NCBI GenBank assembly: GCA_033030425.1
Contig: JAUFSD010000003.1
Coordinates: forward strand, 620,001-684,000
Reading direction: 5' to 3'
Length of the DNA stretch: 64,000 bases
From: Verpa conica
Lineage: Eukaryota; Ascomycota; Pezizomycetes; Pezizales; Morchellaceae
Shown in pieces: positions 9,988 to 22,702 of this stretch; within the stretch, counting starts at the first letter, position 1, and each line of letters opens with the position of its first letter. Made by a program: the position numbers and the translations under genes. The notes below the pieces were generated by a model. The model was not told where the DNA came from, made no database searches, and worked only from the letters and a program-made list of their open reading frames with translations.

Positions 9988-11260
9988 TCAGAGAACTACG
10001 CTCGGCTTCTCTGCATGCATCCACCTCCAAACATTCTTATGTTGCTCTAACGCAACAAATGTCAAGATAGTATGCGGACCCAATCTCATAAAACTCGGAA
10101 CCCACCCTCTAAAAACCCATCGCAGCCCCTCTACCTTTGTTATCTCCGTTACAAATGCCCAGATCCCGCTAGTTCCTGTCCCTGCCATAACTCTTGTCTT
10201 CACGACATCAACAGGCGAGCATATTGTAGTCGCCACCAGTCCGCTCAGCAAGCTCGCCATGAAGTGGGTTGCCATTCCGTCATTAAACATCGGCAGAAGT
10301 AGCAGGTAGGACTTGAATTGGTCGTAGGTTGCTAGCTGTGCAGCAGTCATTAGTGCAGCGCGGAGTGTGTTCGGCCATATCCCTCGGGACAATGAGCGTG
10401 GGCCTTCGTCGCGGGCCATACTTAGGAGCCCGTCGATAGCGTGCTTGTAGTTTCGCCTAAGTTGTGGGGGGGAGGCGAGGTCGGATTGCATGCGGACGTT
10501 TATTACATCTGCTGGGTTTCCGGCAGCTCCACCGACCCTAGCGTGCGTTATTATAGGGGATTTGGGAGAAGACGGGCATAGGGGCCTTACCAGCCGGATA
10601 TAGAGGCAATTAGGACGAGCTTGGGGAATGAGAGTTTTTCGCCGTTAGACATAAAGTGTGCTTTGAGCTTCTCATAGACGCCAAAACGGGTAGTTGAGTA
10701 GGTAGCTATATACCGAAGATCAATACAACAGGCTAAGGTTTTGAGCGCAGGAGTTATGACCGACCTTGCCGTAATACACTTGCTGAGAGCTGTCCAGTAT
10801 GCACACAATGTCAGGATGAAATCTACCCTATATGCACCGAGGCCGAATCGTATCAGGACCTAAATACTAACCCCACTATACAGTGCGAGAATTCCTGTGT
10901 TATGTTAGCCGTTGATTATTCATTATAGACTAGGAGCCTCATACCTTCTTGCCGCGCAACATTCATAAATGTCCCCAACATTGTCGACTTTGCGCCGGGG
11001 GCTTTCGCTACTGTCTGTAACCGCACCTGTAACCCCCGGGAATGAATTAGCTTTGCAATTTTTAGTCCTTTTCTCTCAGGAGCTATGTACTTTCACTAAG
11101 TCTCTACGTGCGACAAAGTTAGTGTTTATTGTATTAACCTCTTTAGAATGTCACTGGGTGGTACATACAAAGGGTGGGTAACAAATGCAGCCATACAGCT
11201 AGAGCTGCCCCCAAGCCAAAAGGGGTAAACCAACATGTGACTTGGCGTCCTCCTCTCCAT
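9988..11260 (-). CDS. DIC1: Mitochondrial dicarboxylate carrier (SLC25 family)
   Basis: Seven exons: 11260-11169, 11103-11091 (13 nt), 11026-10945, 10894-10872 (23 nt), 10789-10765 (25 nt), 10705-10591, 10537-9988. The total is 900 nt, 299 aa, the usual carrier length. The three repeats carry the carrier signature: HPLDLVKVRLQ (completed only by the 13-nt exon), NPADVINVRMQ and SPVDVVKTRVM. YSGLSASVLRQATYSTTRFG and the end of repeat 2 match fungal dicarboxylate carriers. The family exchanges malate or succinate for phosphate across the inner mitochondrial membrane. The start at 11260 gives MERRTPSHMLVYPFWLGG; the in-frame Met at 11236 is an alternative. Any annotation without the micro-exon would break the first signature. 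Confidence 0.92.
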
Positions 11261-12077
11261 GTATTTCTTGCGTTGAATAGTAGTAACTATCTACGTAATC
11301 CGTGTAATCAGAGCGGTAGTGGTAGTGGTGGTGGTGGCCCAAGAACAACTTGAATCTCGGTGAGAAGGTCAGGAGCGCACGTGAGCATTAACCGTAGCAG
11401 TTACGGGGGAAAGCACTTCCGAAACCTGGGGTGCAGGCTAAAGTATAGGGCTTAGGGTTCTAAGTGAGACAACAAGAGAGGGAGTGCTTGTTCAGGACGA
11501 GTGAGTGGCTGTGATGGCCCTTGATGCAATAGATCCCTTCTATATGTACTTATAGGTACATATATCTTGGGTAAGTGTTTGATGGGGTGGTCACAAAGGT
11601 ACATGTATCGAAGGTGGGAAAGAATCTCAATACGAAAACAAATCACAATGATCTACTAGCACACTCAATTATAAGTACATACATCTTATAACATTTACTG
11701 TTATAGTTCCCACCCCACCATTCTCCGTCTTCCCTTTCCCCTCCTTTGCGGGGCTTTATGTATTCGGGCTGCTGGGATAATGTCTTGGCGCTGTCATATC
11801 ACGTGAAGATTAGTAGTTAGTACAGAAAAGAAACTTCAAAGAGGGAAAAAAATTTCCGTTCAAGCATGAGCATACAATTCTTACCCCACGAGCAAAAGTC
11901 CTCCCCCTTCCCTTCCACCTCTCCTCAATTGATGCTTCTAATTCATCCCATCTTTTCTATACGTATTATAAATCATTCACTCGTTATAAAACCCGGTCTC
12001 TCCCCTTCTCCTCCAATCTAATCTCTCCCCTCACCAACTAGTGGCAATACCATAGCCTTTCTCGCTCACATAGAACC
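11261..12077. other. Intergenic region between the DIC1-like gene and RPO41
   Basis: The two genes are divergent, so both promoters lie here. A GTGGTAGTGGTGGTGG simple repeat lies near 11320. Pyrimidine-rich tracts fill 11890-12040, next to the RPO41 start. No coding exon was recognised. Confidence 0.5.
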
Positions 12078-15000
12078 ATGCTTGCGTGGGCTACCACCAA
12101 AAGAGTCCCCCGAGACATTTTACATTACAATTTACAATCAAAATCATCAGGCTCATCGCTGCTACTACCCCGGCTATGTCATTTACAACCACGATATCTC
12201 CAAAGTCGTCAATCTTCAAATTCCAATTTTAATTCCTCCAAAAAAAAAAACGTTGGTCAATCCCAGGATATAAGACGCAATTACTCTACCGCGACCCCCC
12301 CATTTGCCGCTCCACTTGCGGAAGCGCATGCTTCCATTAGCTCTAAATGCCTTCAGTACCCCTTCAGCCACCCTCCAACTTTTCGCGGAATTACACCCGT
12401 TGACCCCACAAATGTAATCATCCTCGGCACTCCCGAGCTCCACGATCACATACCAAAAAACAAAGACGAAACCCTCGCCCTATTCTCCGTATGTCTAAAC
12501 TCAGGGCACCTGGTCCGTGCAAACTCGATGCTCTTAACAATGAGCACAATATTAGATAAGGACTCACCAGCGCTTCTAAACGCAATTAACCTTTTTCTAC
12601 AAGCCCTGATAGAAAGAGCCGAAAAACCTAATGATCTAAAGGTATTCTTCATGTGGTATGAAGATAATATGAAGGCTCAGCTTGGTATATCCGGGAATGC
12701 GATGACATTTGCGTTGTTGCTTAAGGCGAGCCTAAAGTGTGAGCCTAAGACCGGGCAAGTGTATCTCAATGAGTATGTAAATCAATGGAGGCGTACTGGG
12801 AGTGGAATTGGAGACGTCCTAGTTGACCCGGTACTGACGAACGAAGAAGTCGTCAAGATCGCAAAGGTATCAATATCCTAAAATAACCCTCCATAATACC
12901 CGTTACTTTCGTTAAACCTAACAAGCTCTCAGATCTGCCATCTCAAAGTCACCGAACTCCACGAAAGCCACCGCGCTCTTTTTTCAACATCACTCACAGA
13001 TAGAAACCTCCCAGAAATTAAATCAGTCCCCTCCCGTGGCCACGGCCTTGCAGCAATTCAGCAATCGATCCGCTCCCTAGTTGACCCTGTATTCATGCCG
13101 GAAGCCTTCTCCATCTCCGGTCAGGACAACATCGCACTACAAATTGAACGCCAGCGCCTCTTGGAAGAAGACGCATGGGAGTCTGCCCAAGAACGCTGGA
13201 AAAAGGACCACGAGACCATGTGTGCACGTGGAGTCCTAGCTGTTAACCCGTCACTTAATTCACTACTCTGGGAATGGCATCAGAGTTTCGTCCCATTGAT
13301 CAATGAGGAGTTGGCACGGGTTCGAGCCGCAGAGAAAGATGAGCCCGGCGCGAGTATAGGCTCGACGGAGAGGTGTTTATATGGACCATTTTTAAGGTTG
13401 CTTCCACCTGATAAGGTCGCAGCCATTGTAATGGTAGAACTACTAAAGGTGCATAACTCATCCGCCGGAGCACTCAAGACGAGTAGGGCGGTCATGCATG
13501 TAGGAAATATGCTGGAGGCCGAGTACCTAGCACAGGAGATCCAGGATAAAGATAATAAGGAACTTTTTGCCCACGTGAGGAATAAGGAAAACTTGGGGGA
13601 GATTTTTCAGAATGATAAGGTAATGTGGAGTAAATTGATTAAAGAAGCGAGGGAGAATGCTCCTGAGGTGATCAGAGCTGAAAGGAAGATACTTCCGGAA
13701 TGGCCAGTCAAGATCAAAGCAAAGGTCTGTACTTACCAGATTTCTCATATGCTGAGACCTAAGGGATTTTCTGCTAATCATGTTTACGAACTATAGCTAG
13801 GCGCAGTCTTATTAACCATGCTCCTTCACTGTGCAAAGGCCCCAGTTGGAAAACAGAACGCAAATGGTGAAAAGATCGAACTTGCGCTTCCCGCATTCTG
13901 TCACACATACCGCTATGTCAAGGGTAAAAAGATTGGCCTCATTACCCTCGACTCGCACCTACTGAAACGTCTTGGCACCGAGGACCTTAGACAAGGGTTC
14001 CTTGGTCGACTCCTCCCCATGGTTGTCGTCCCTCGAGAATGGCGATCGTGGAATGAAGGGGGCTACTACTACACGCAGTCAAAAGCAGTCCGTACCAAGA
14101 CTTCTCGTGAGCAATCGGAATACGTCAGAATCGCCTCCGAAAGAGGGGACTTGAAAGATCTTTTTGCGTCACTGGATGTGCTTGGGAAGACAGCTTGGAG
14201 GATCAACAAAAGAGTTTTTGATGTGGTTATTGAGGTCTGGAATTCTGAAGAGGAATTTGGCACGATCCCGCCAGCGGCAAAAGAGACGGTTTTACCGCCA
14301 GAGCCACCGCCAAACCAAAATCCAAAAGTGAGGTATGAATGGTTGCAGAGTATAAGAATAATGCAAACAAAGGCAATGAACGATCATTCGAAGAGGTGTA
14401 GTGTAAACTTTAAGGTCGAGATCGCGAGGGCTGTAAGATTCTCCCTACCTAAACTATCCCCTACATATACCACCCGGAAATAATTACTGATACCTTAAAT
14501 AGTTCATGTTTGACAAGTTCTATTTCCCCCATAACGTTGATTTCCGAGGTCGCGCCTATCCAATCCCTCCAAATCTCAACCATATCGGAGACGATCTTTC
14601 GCGAGGCCTCTTACAGTTTGATATAGGGAAGGAGCTAGGTGAGAGTGGGTTGAGATGGGTGAAGATTCATCTTGCAAATCTTTGCGGTTTCGATAAAGCC
14701 AGCTTCGATGATCGAGCAAAATTTGCTGATGAGAACATGGCAAATATCATTGACTCTGCAAACAATCCTCTTACGGTAAACCCCCCCCCCTATACCCTCA
14801 TAGCAATGAAACCTTCAACCTAACAAGTAATAGGGAGAGAAATGGTGGCTTAAAGCTGAGGACCCTTGGCAGACTCTCGCAACATGCTTTGTATTAAATG
14901 ATGCACTTGCGATGGAGGATCCTACTAAGTACGTCTGCCATATCCCTGTCGCCCAGGATGGCACCTGCAACGGCCTACAACATTATGCCGCCTTAGGTGG

Positions 15001-16597
15001 AGACATGATGGGCGCGGCACAAGTTAACCTTTTACCCGCTGAGAAACCCTCGGATGTTTACACTGGTGTGGCTGAACTGGTCCGAGCATCGGTCGTACGT
15101 GATGCCGAAAATGGCAATGAAATGGCCCAGATCCTTCAAGACAAAATCACCAGGAAGGTGGTCAAACAGACAGTCATGACAAATGTGTATGGTGTTACAT
15201 TTATTGGAGCGAGAGATCAGATAGAGCATCAGCTCATGGATATAGAAGCACTGGCCGAGTACCGGTTTGGACATCCGAAGTTCTCGGTGGCAATCATGGC
15301 TGTTTACCTCGCAAATAAGGTTTTTGATTCTATCTCTACAATGTTCTTTGGAGCAAGTCAGATTCAACATTGGTTAGGGGCTTGCGCGAAACGGATCTCG
15401 CTATCTGTTTCTCCACACCAAATGGATCAAAGTTTCCAGGATGATGTAGAAACCACAGTAGAAGCCGCGCCAGAAAAGAAGAAGAATGTTTCCAAGAAGA
15501 AGGCGGAGGCGGAGGGAGATTTTGAGGGAGACGTAAAGAGAGATATGGAGGCTATTGGAGTGGCTTCACCCCGGAAGAAGAAGGATATTCATTTCATGAC
15601 GAGCGTGGTCTGGACAACCCCACTAAGGCTCCCAGTCGTACAGCCGTATCGACACGATAAAGTACAACTTGTCGTAACCAACCTCCAGAACGTGTACATT
15701 ACCGACCCCTCCGTCATCGATGAGATCAATGCAAGGAAGCAGATGATGGCGTTTCCACCGAACTTCATTCACTCCCTTGATGCAACCCACATGCTCATGA
15801 GTGCAAAGAAGTGTTATGACGAGGGGTTAACATTTGCAAGTGTTCATGACTCTTTTTGGACGCACCCGTCAGATGTTGACACGCTGAACCGGATTCTACG
15901 AGAGGCTTTTATTGACCTCCACTCAGGCGAAGTTATGAAGCATCTTAAGAGCGAATTCGAGGTCCGATACGAAGGCTATAAGTACCTTGCATCGATGCAC
16001 CCTGATAGCCCCATCTCGGCTGCTGTAAAAGAGCTCCGAGAAGAGTACTGTAAAAATATACTAAAGAAGAGGGGATCCGGGAAGAAAGCAACGCTTACAA
16101 TGCTGGAGGATCTCCAATGGGAGAGACGCAGAGATCAACTTCTCAAAAGTAAAAATGAAGAGGAGAGGAATATTGGGAAGGCGATGATCACCCCTAGTGT
16201 TCTTGTTGAACGAATGGGTGGGCTCGAAGCACTTACTGAGGAACAACCTGAAGAGGTTAAACAAGAACACCCAGAGGGAAGTGACCATGATCTGGAGGCA
16301 GATATACTTAGCCCTACCTTGGGTGATGGTGAAATGTACATTCCCGATGCTCCTCAAGCGACAATTTTTGCGGCAGAGCACGAAGAAACAGCAAAAGAAA
16401 GCCCTAAAAAGAAGGCACCTGCACCAATTTATACTCGTGTTTGGATGCCATTGGTATTCCCAGAGCTACCACCTAAGGTGAGCTTCATAGCACCCTACCT
16501 ATTGCTATTTAGTGGGCACTAAACTAATCTAAAATTCTTCATATAGGGTGATTTTAAAGTAGAGGATCTCAAGCAAAGTCAGTATTTCTTTTCGTAA
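12078..16597 (+). CDS. RPO41: Mitochondrial DNA-directed RNA polymerase
   Basis: Six exons: 12078-12866, 12933-13724, 13797-14432, 14503-14775, 14834-16477, 16547-16597; all phase 0, 1394 aa. The first 100 residues form a basic mitochondrial targeting and poorly conserved region. A pentatricopeptide-like N-terminal domain follows. The T7-like catalytic core shows [16 protein letters not shown], motif [20 protein letters not shown] (catalytic Asp about residue 872), motif [18 protein letters not shown] (about 935-950) and motif C ASVHDSFW (Asp about 1169). It ends in SQYFFS, the C-terminus expected for Rpo41. A Lys/Glu-rich insertion lies between motifs B and C, encoded at 15450-15600. The enzyme transcribes the mitochondrial genome and makes primers. 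The long C-terminal extension (16080-16470) is low-complexity. Confidence 0.96.
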
Positions 16598-17315
16598 GAG
16601 GAATCGGGTCTTGAGTGTTTCCCACCTTTTTCAATGTTGCCTTTGGGTCTCGGGACAACTTTCTTCTCATGTATATTCTACTTTTATTTCTACTTTATCT
16701 CGCAACTCAGCATCCATTGAGTCAGGACAGAGTATAAAACTCTTTGATTACATGGTATCTTTACCATTCTTATAGTGTATTTCTGGTGGCTATCTTTTCT
16801 GTTTTTTCCTGTATGATATGATACTTGGTGTATACTGGTAAAGGATGTCGAAATTTCTTGTTTATTATTTCTTTTGCAGGGGATCATGCTATATAAATGC
16901 CTATAGATGTAGATATATAGCAATTATTTCATAATATCTTATGCCCAAAAAAAACTAGCTAGATAGCGGCCTTTATTGTCTCGAAGCCGATACTTCGCAT
17001 GCACAGTAGGTTTCAAGTTCACTACCTACGTACCATAGTTAATTATTATTCACGGGTATCGTACATAACCAACAATAAAATGAAGAGATTAGATGAGGAC
17101 GTATATATAGCGATTAATCAGCAGTCAAGACTTCAGCCTATAAATTGATGTAATACAAGGCTTCACTCACTAAATGCAGCACAAGGAACCTGGTTATATC
17201 ATAAGACATCACTCGAGTATACAAAGCCAAGCATTTCCAATACGACTAAGGCAGGGATTACTTTTGGATTCTTTCACGCGACTCCACATCTCACGTCACT
17301 TGCCACGCTCTCACT
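16598..17315. other. Intergenic, AT-rich, no gene seen
   Basis: This stretch is AT-rich with several TATATA tracts and no spliceable open frame of recognisable protein. It contains the RPO41 3' end and the upstream region of the RPP40-like gene. Confidence 0.5.
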
Positions 17316-18653
17316 ATGGCACCTTCGTCAAGATGCCACATCTCCATAAATAAGTCATTCGAGAAGACGATCTTGTCACACCCTTTTAATCATCGAGTTG
17401 ACTTTGCCCTCCCGACAGATCTGTACCAGCGTATTTCGAGTAACTTAAGTTCCTGCCCTGCCTTAGAGAAGTCGCTGCGTTATTGGAGACTATGTATACC
17501 ATTGTTGGTAATTATAGAAACAGGGTTCTTAACGAAATATATTAAGACTGGTTCGTGTCAATTTGAGCTTCTAGGTATTCGTTTGCGGGTTCTAGGTAAA
17601 ATTAATATAGAGTGATAGGCAATGTGGTAATGCTCTCGCAAGGCCGAATAGATGTTGATAACATCTACTCTCTCAACGATGGGTTGCTCCGTCTCTCTCT
17701 TCACAAGGAGACATATGAGAAAGCAGGTTTAGTAGGCCAACATACTCGTTTTGGTAACGCTACTGGTAAAAATAAGCAGAACCGCTATTGTACGTACCCT
17801 TCCTCTATATAAAACTAAAATTATTAGCTAAGTATAGACATAAAACAGTGGTTGAAATAAACCTCCGAGATCCTGCCATTCTCCATGGGAAAAATAATTT
17901 TGAACGCATCACCTGGAGCTTCACTAACGTCTTGAAAGAACCTGTTAACTTCCTATTCTGTGACCTCAATCAAAACAAGATTTCCTCCCAGTCACCATGT
18001 CCGATCCTCGAAGCTTTCTCAACCTTGTCGCGTGAGATACAGACCCCACAGATTATCTCACAACAGATATTAGTTCCGAATTTCTTCCCACCTGTAGGCT
18101 CAAGAATTACTGGTGGCGGGAAATCCCAAGAGGCGGAGTACCAGCGTGAGGTGTGGCGCGAATGGGCGCTACATGTCCACGAATGGCTCGCATTGACTCT
18201 GCTAGGTCCTGCAGACCGGATCAAAGGGAATGATAGTGTTGACCCCTATTTATCAACTTATTCAGTTGATCAAGATGACCTCAGAGGGGGTGAGGAAGGT
18301 ATAACAAGGTTGACGTTCCGAGGAATGATTCCGGCGCCGTGGATCAGTGAGATTTGGAAAGTTATTTGGTAAGTATTATCCCGTTTGTTTTCATTACCAA
18401 TACTCACGGAAATTTGGTGAACAGCTGCACGCTATCTTCTTCTACTGGGATAGTAAAGGTATGGGCAGCGCTATCTGTACATGGGTTTGAGAATTCTCCG
18501 ATCAGTTGGAGTAACTCGGCACATGGGTCGTTAACTGGTGGTGAGAATGGGTTTACAATTTTAAGATTACCTATGAGTGAGGAGGATGAGGGGGTTGGAG
18601 ATGAGACATATATGATTTATAAGGTTCTGGGGAGTCAGGATGAATATTCATGA
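17316..18653 (+). CDS. Ribonuclease P/MRP subunit RPP40-like
   Basis: Four exons: 17316-17550, 17619-17789, 17849-18368, 18425-18653, giving 384 aa. Recognition rests on the Rpp40 domain pattern: FLTKYIKTGNVVMLSQGRI, DGLLRLSLHKETYEKAGLVG, VEINLRDPAILHGK with FERITWSF, then WLALTLLGPADRI, VDPYLSTYSV, RLTFRGMIPAPWI, and a C-terminal GFENSPISWSNSAHGS with GGENGF. In eukaryotes Rpp40 is a protein subunit of RNase P and RNase MRP, acting in tRNA 5' processing and pre-rRNA cleavage. Donors include the unusual GTTCGT at 17551. Downstream, an open frame at 18713-18826, preceded by CCCAG, could be an alternative last exon; the stop at 18651 was kept because DEYS fits the family end. Confidence 0.82.
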
Positions 18654-19905
18654 GGTGATTCTCCCGGTCCCAGCTAATAAATGACCAATCGATTTTGATC
18701 GACCATTCCCAGTCTACCACACACTTATGGGATGCCGCTTCACCGAGACCAGGCGAGCCATCCTACAAAGAGACCAAGACTCTCACCCTTGAGAACCCAC
18801 TGTACCCGGAAGAGGAAGACAAGTAGATGTTAAGAGCGCTGTTATAGAATGAGTGTTTCAGGGAAAAGAAGAAAGCTGTAAAGGAGAGGGGAGGAGAAGA
18901 CGAAGACGAAAATAAACTAGAAAATAACATGGGCTAGAAAGGCTTGTGGAAGGACATCAGGGAAGGAGAGCAGGAGTCGTTATATCTCATTTTTATTCTT
19001 ATCCTTATTAAGTATATTTGTCTGGATACCTTTAGGACATGCAGACCTGAGGTGGTGTGAGATTGGTAGTGTTTGCGAGCATCTCGGATAGAGTATGGAG
19101 TGCGAGTACCATAGCCTCAGAGCTACATGTACTATTGAAGTAAAAGGTGCTGAATCGATTGTCTAAAAGAGATAGAGAGATATGACGATATATGCTCCAG
19201 CAAAAAGAAACCCTAAACCCTTATATGGGCTGCCTGCTCAAACGTAGCAAGTAGAGGTACACGTGGCTCATATATGAAACAGTACGTCGGCTATCAACAA
19301 CTATGATAACAATTCTTCTGAGGATATTCCATGCTTTTGCCAATATTCTATGTATGTCTTCGGTCAAACACCTAAACACACCAAAATCAAGGTTTTTCAC
19401 AATGTTACAGAGGATGTATTTATGCTTCAAATTTTGTAATTTTAATAGAATTGAAGGATATACTAGTGAAGATTCTATACCCAAAGAAATAACCATATGC
19501 ATAGTATATGAGAGTATTAGTGTAGATTAGAAATAAAGTAGGTCATGAATTCAACCAAAAAATGCTAAGACCCTATACAAATCCTGGGTCTTGGCGCTTT
19601 TTTTTGAGATTCACCCCACAAGAACCCCTAGGAACTAGACTATAATGGGTAGACTTTTTATATAACTCTATAAAATGATTTTAAATATGATTAGGTTTTA
19701 TCATACAGAATTATATGGGAATCCCTTAAGTGGTGTACTTGAAAAAGTAGTTACAATATGGCTATTTTTGGTGTGGTTTTGGGTTTGACCGAGGACATAT
19801 GTCACGGCGCTGTAGATACCAGCAGAGCCTCAAATACCTAAACACTCCCTAAAGGAAAAAAAACCACCACAACTACAACCACAACCACTGTAAACAATAC
19901 TTACC
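18654..19905. other. Intergenic region with an orphan open frame and a hairpin
   Basis: A 38-codon open frame (18713-18826) reads STTHLWDAASPR, later LENPLYPEEEDK. It looks coding in composition but has no clear owner. Near 19569-19606 an AAGACCC..GGGTCTT hairpin is followed by a run of eight T, which resembles a Pol III-type stop, but no internal A/B boxes were recognised upstream. The last 100 bp before 19906 include an A-rich stretch with ACCACAACTACAACCACAACC repeats. Confidence 0.4.
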
Positions 19906-20824
19906 ATGGTCTCCCTCCTCTGTAACCCTCTCGCCACAGCTGACCAGCTCGCCTCCTCCCCCAGTCGCGCTGATGGAATCTCCACTGACCTCGAGGCCAC
20001 CCTCCGATGGGCCGGATGTACACTGATCCAATCCTCAGGCGTACTTCTCCAACTGTTGGTTTCCCATCTAAAGAAACCTAAAATACACTAACCACACAAT
20101 CTTCAGGCCCCAAAAATCAATAGCAACCTCCATAATCCTCTTCCAACGCTTCTATCTCCTCTCCTCTCTCCGTGCTTACCCCCTCCTCCCTACCATCCAC
20201 GGTGCGCTATACCTCTCCACAAAACTGACCGAGCACCCAACGAAGCCGCGGGACATAATTAATGTAACTACTTACCTCCTCCATGCTCCCTCCCCGTCCC
20301 CCATATCCCCGCACCAGCCTGCTAGACCAACGCCAGAAAACTACTACGTGAGTGAGACAATGTACTACAAACACCGAGAACAGCTGCTCGCGGCCGAAAC
20401 CCACATTCTCCGCGCGACGGGCTTTCAAACGGCGGTTTCTCTACCGTATACGCTGGTTATCAATTACTTGCAGTCACTCGACGCTTTATCGCCGGTAGTA
20501 GTTAAACGCGCGTTCGGGTACTTAACTGACGCGTTGTTGTCGCCATCGCTGCTGTATTTAACGCATCAACCGAATGCATTGGCAGTGGCAGCGGCGTATT
20601 TAGCCGCGAGAGAGTGTGAGGTGAAGCTTCCAGCAGGGTGGTGGGAAGTATTTGATGTTGAGCGAGAGGAGCTAGGCTTTCTAGTTGTGGGGATGAAGGG
20701 GGTGACAGAATTTGTTGAGATGCAAGTAAAGCTGTGGAGGAGAGAAGGGGGACTGTGGGGGGTAGAGGGGGTAGAGATGGCGCTAGAGAGGAGGAGGGTA
20801 CTAGATGAGGCTATGGAAATATAA
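19906..20824 (+). CDS. Cyclin L-like protein
   Basis: Two exons: 19906-20054 and 20107-20824, joined through a GTTGGT donor; 288 aa. The cyclin fold is seen as two repeats. The first has TSIILFQRFYLLSSL, GALYLSTKLTEHP and RDIINVTTYLL. The second has YYKHREQLLAAETHILRATG, FQTAVSLPYTLVINYLQSL and ALAVAAAYLAARECEVKLP. The C-terminal GWWEVFDV and ALERRRVLDEAM match the end of cyclin L proteins rather than cyclin C or H. Cyclin L partners with CDK11-type kinases in RNA polymerase II transcription and splicing. Animal cyclin L has an RS domain after the fold that is absent here, as in many fungi. Confidence 0.82.
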
Positions 20825-21041
20825 GAAATGAGTATGTAGTTTGGGAGTCATATCCGCTGTATAGAGGTAAACTGGCGTTTTGTTTTGGTCACCTATTTGT
20901 ACAATTACTATCACGCATTTCGGTGCTCTCACCACAACCCATAAGACACATCATATTAATTGAAGAACTTTAATTACTCCACAAAATTGAATTGTATATT
21001 TTTTTCCCAACCACTTGTGCCTATCATGATGTTATACTCAC

Positions 21042-22160
21042 TTACAAAACCCATGGGATCATAGCACTCTTCTTCTTGTAAGCATCCCCAAACTCCTTCC
21101 TGTACCTCCTCTCCTTCTTTTGAGCCCATTTCAGCATAGTAATTCCACCTACGATGGTAAATAGCCCCGCAGACCAGTTCCCCCCGGACAAAATCCACAC
21201 CGCAGTCCAGCTTAGAACCTCAAAGCTGTAGTTCGGACATGTAACAGCACTAAATCCATATCCCTTCGGAATAGCCCTTTTTGTAGATCCAGCAGGACGG
21301 AGTGACCGCAGTGTCATGTGGGTTGTAAAATTTGAAACTTGCGCAAATACCCACAACGCAACACCACCGTAGAGAACAGCAGGATTATTCTCAGGTAAGA
21401 ATGCACTCGGCCACCAAGAGGCAGCGGTAGTTGCAGTGGGCATGTAAAGGAACAGTGACATGTAAAGACCACAAAGGACCCAGTAGTGCGCAGAGTTACG
21501 GAAGACATAACTAAATGGCATAGTATTTGCCGAGAAACGATGGACGAACAGAGTTTCAAGCTCGCGCTTGACAAAGTTCAGGGTGATGAGTGTGCACAGG
21601 ATCGCCTGCATCTGTGTCGGCGGAGGGATAACATCTGCAGTGGGGAAATACGGTATATGCGAGAGTGGATTAAGAGGTGATTTAGAGTATATGTAGGGGC
21701 GGAGGAAGAAGTAGGCTAGAGGGTGCATGGCGAGAGGGCCAAGGTATTCGATTATGAAGACTGTACGCCAGCCGATTTGAGGACCTTGGACGGACATTAG
21801 TACATCATGCAATGAAGATGGGGGCCTAGAAGAGACATACCTAGATCCTTGACAAAGACCATACTACCCTCCCGTAGACCGAGTTCTTCTACCATTACAT
21901 CTTTCCCGGAATCCTTCCTGACAGTGACAACAGAGCCATCGCTACCCTTTGTGAGTCTGAGACGGTCCCGGGAGAGACCGGTGGTTGCAGATAGACGTGT
22001 ATAGAGTGTTTCAGTGGTGCAGGTTGCGAGATCAATATCGATTGTTGAGGGGAGCTTCTTGATGGGACGGCCTAGATATTAACGGGAGTATTAGTTAGGC
22101 TAGAGTTCTTGCAATTGGGAAGGTAAACGTACCCCGAGGTTGTAGCTGAAGTGAGATCAT
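21042..22160 (-). CDS. TSC13: Very-long-chain trans-2-enoyl-CoA reductase
   Basis: Three exons: 22160-22133, 22071-21841, 21784-21042; 333 aa. The N-terminal 95 residues form the ubiquitin-like domain seen in TSC13/TECR (LRLTKGSDGSVVTVRKD, ELGLREGSMVFVKDLGPQIG). The steroid-reductase domain follows with several membrane spans: GWRTVFIIEYLGPLAMHPLA, NFVKRELETLFVHRFS and YGFSAVTCPNYSFEVLSW near the active site. It ends in KKKSAMIPWVL. The enzyme catalyses the last reduction of the ER fatty-acid elongation cycle, supplying C20-C26 acyl-CoA for sphingolipids. It converges on the cyclin gene, with 217 bp between the stop codons. Confidence 0.95.
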
Positions 22161-22702
22161 TAAAACCGATGATGAGTGACGGCTAATAAAGGATTGATTT
22201 TTTAAATCCTAATCTAGAGGGGATAGCTTCGCGGTCTTATATTACAAGAACAAAGCCCAGGAAAGGAAGATCCAGAGCGGTAGCTGCAGCCTTTTTCCCC
22301 CTTCCTTGGCGTAGATACCGTGTCTGTTGTTGTTGGGACCTCGGCTGACGTATATGGCATGGCATAGATCACTCAACAACTTTCACTCAGTGTAATGTGT
22401 AGAGACTGATAGTATAACCAGAACACTTAATCACTCCGACAGAACGATTCTATATATAACCGCGACCGACTACACGACCGGAAGTGTAAGATCCCTACAT
22501 TGTATCATTCATGACTAGTCACTCGTAATAGCTACCCGCAAAAATTATAAACACCACCCAACTAATCAATACATGTAATCTTAAGAACTACAAATCCAAG
22601 TATTCTTCCAACCCACCTACAAAAGACCGACCTCGGTGTACTTGTCCATAAAAAAAGTTTGGCTTCAGGATATTCTTATTTTTTTATCAAGCGATTTTAT
22701 TT

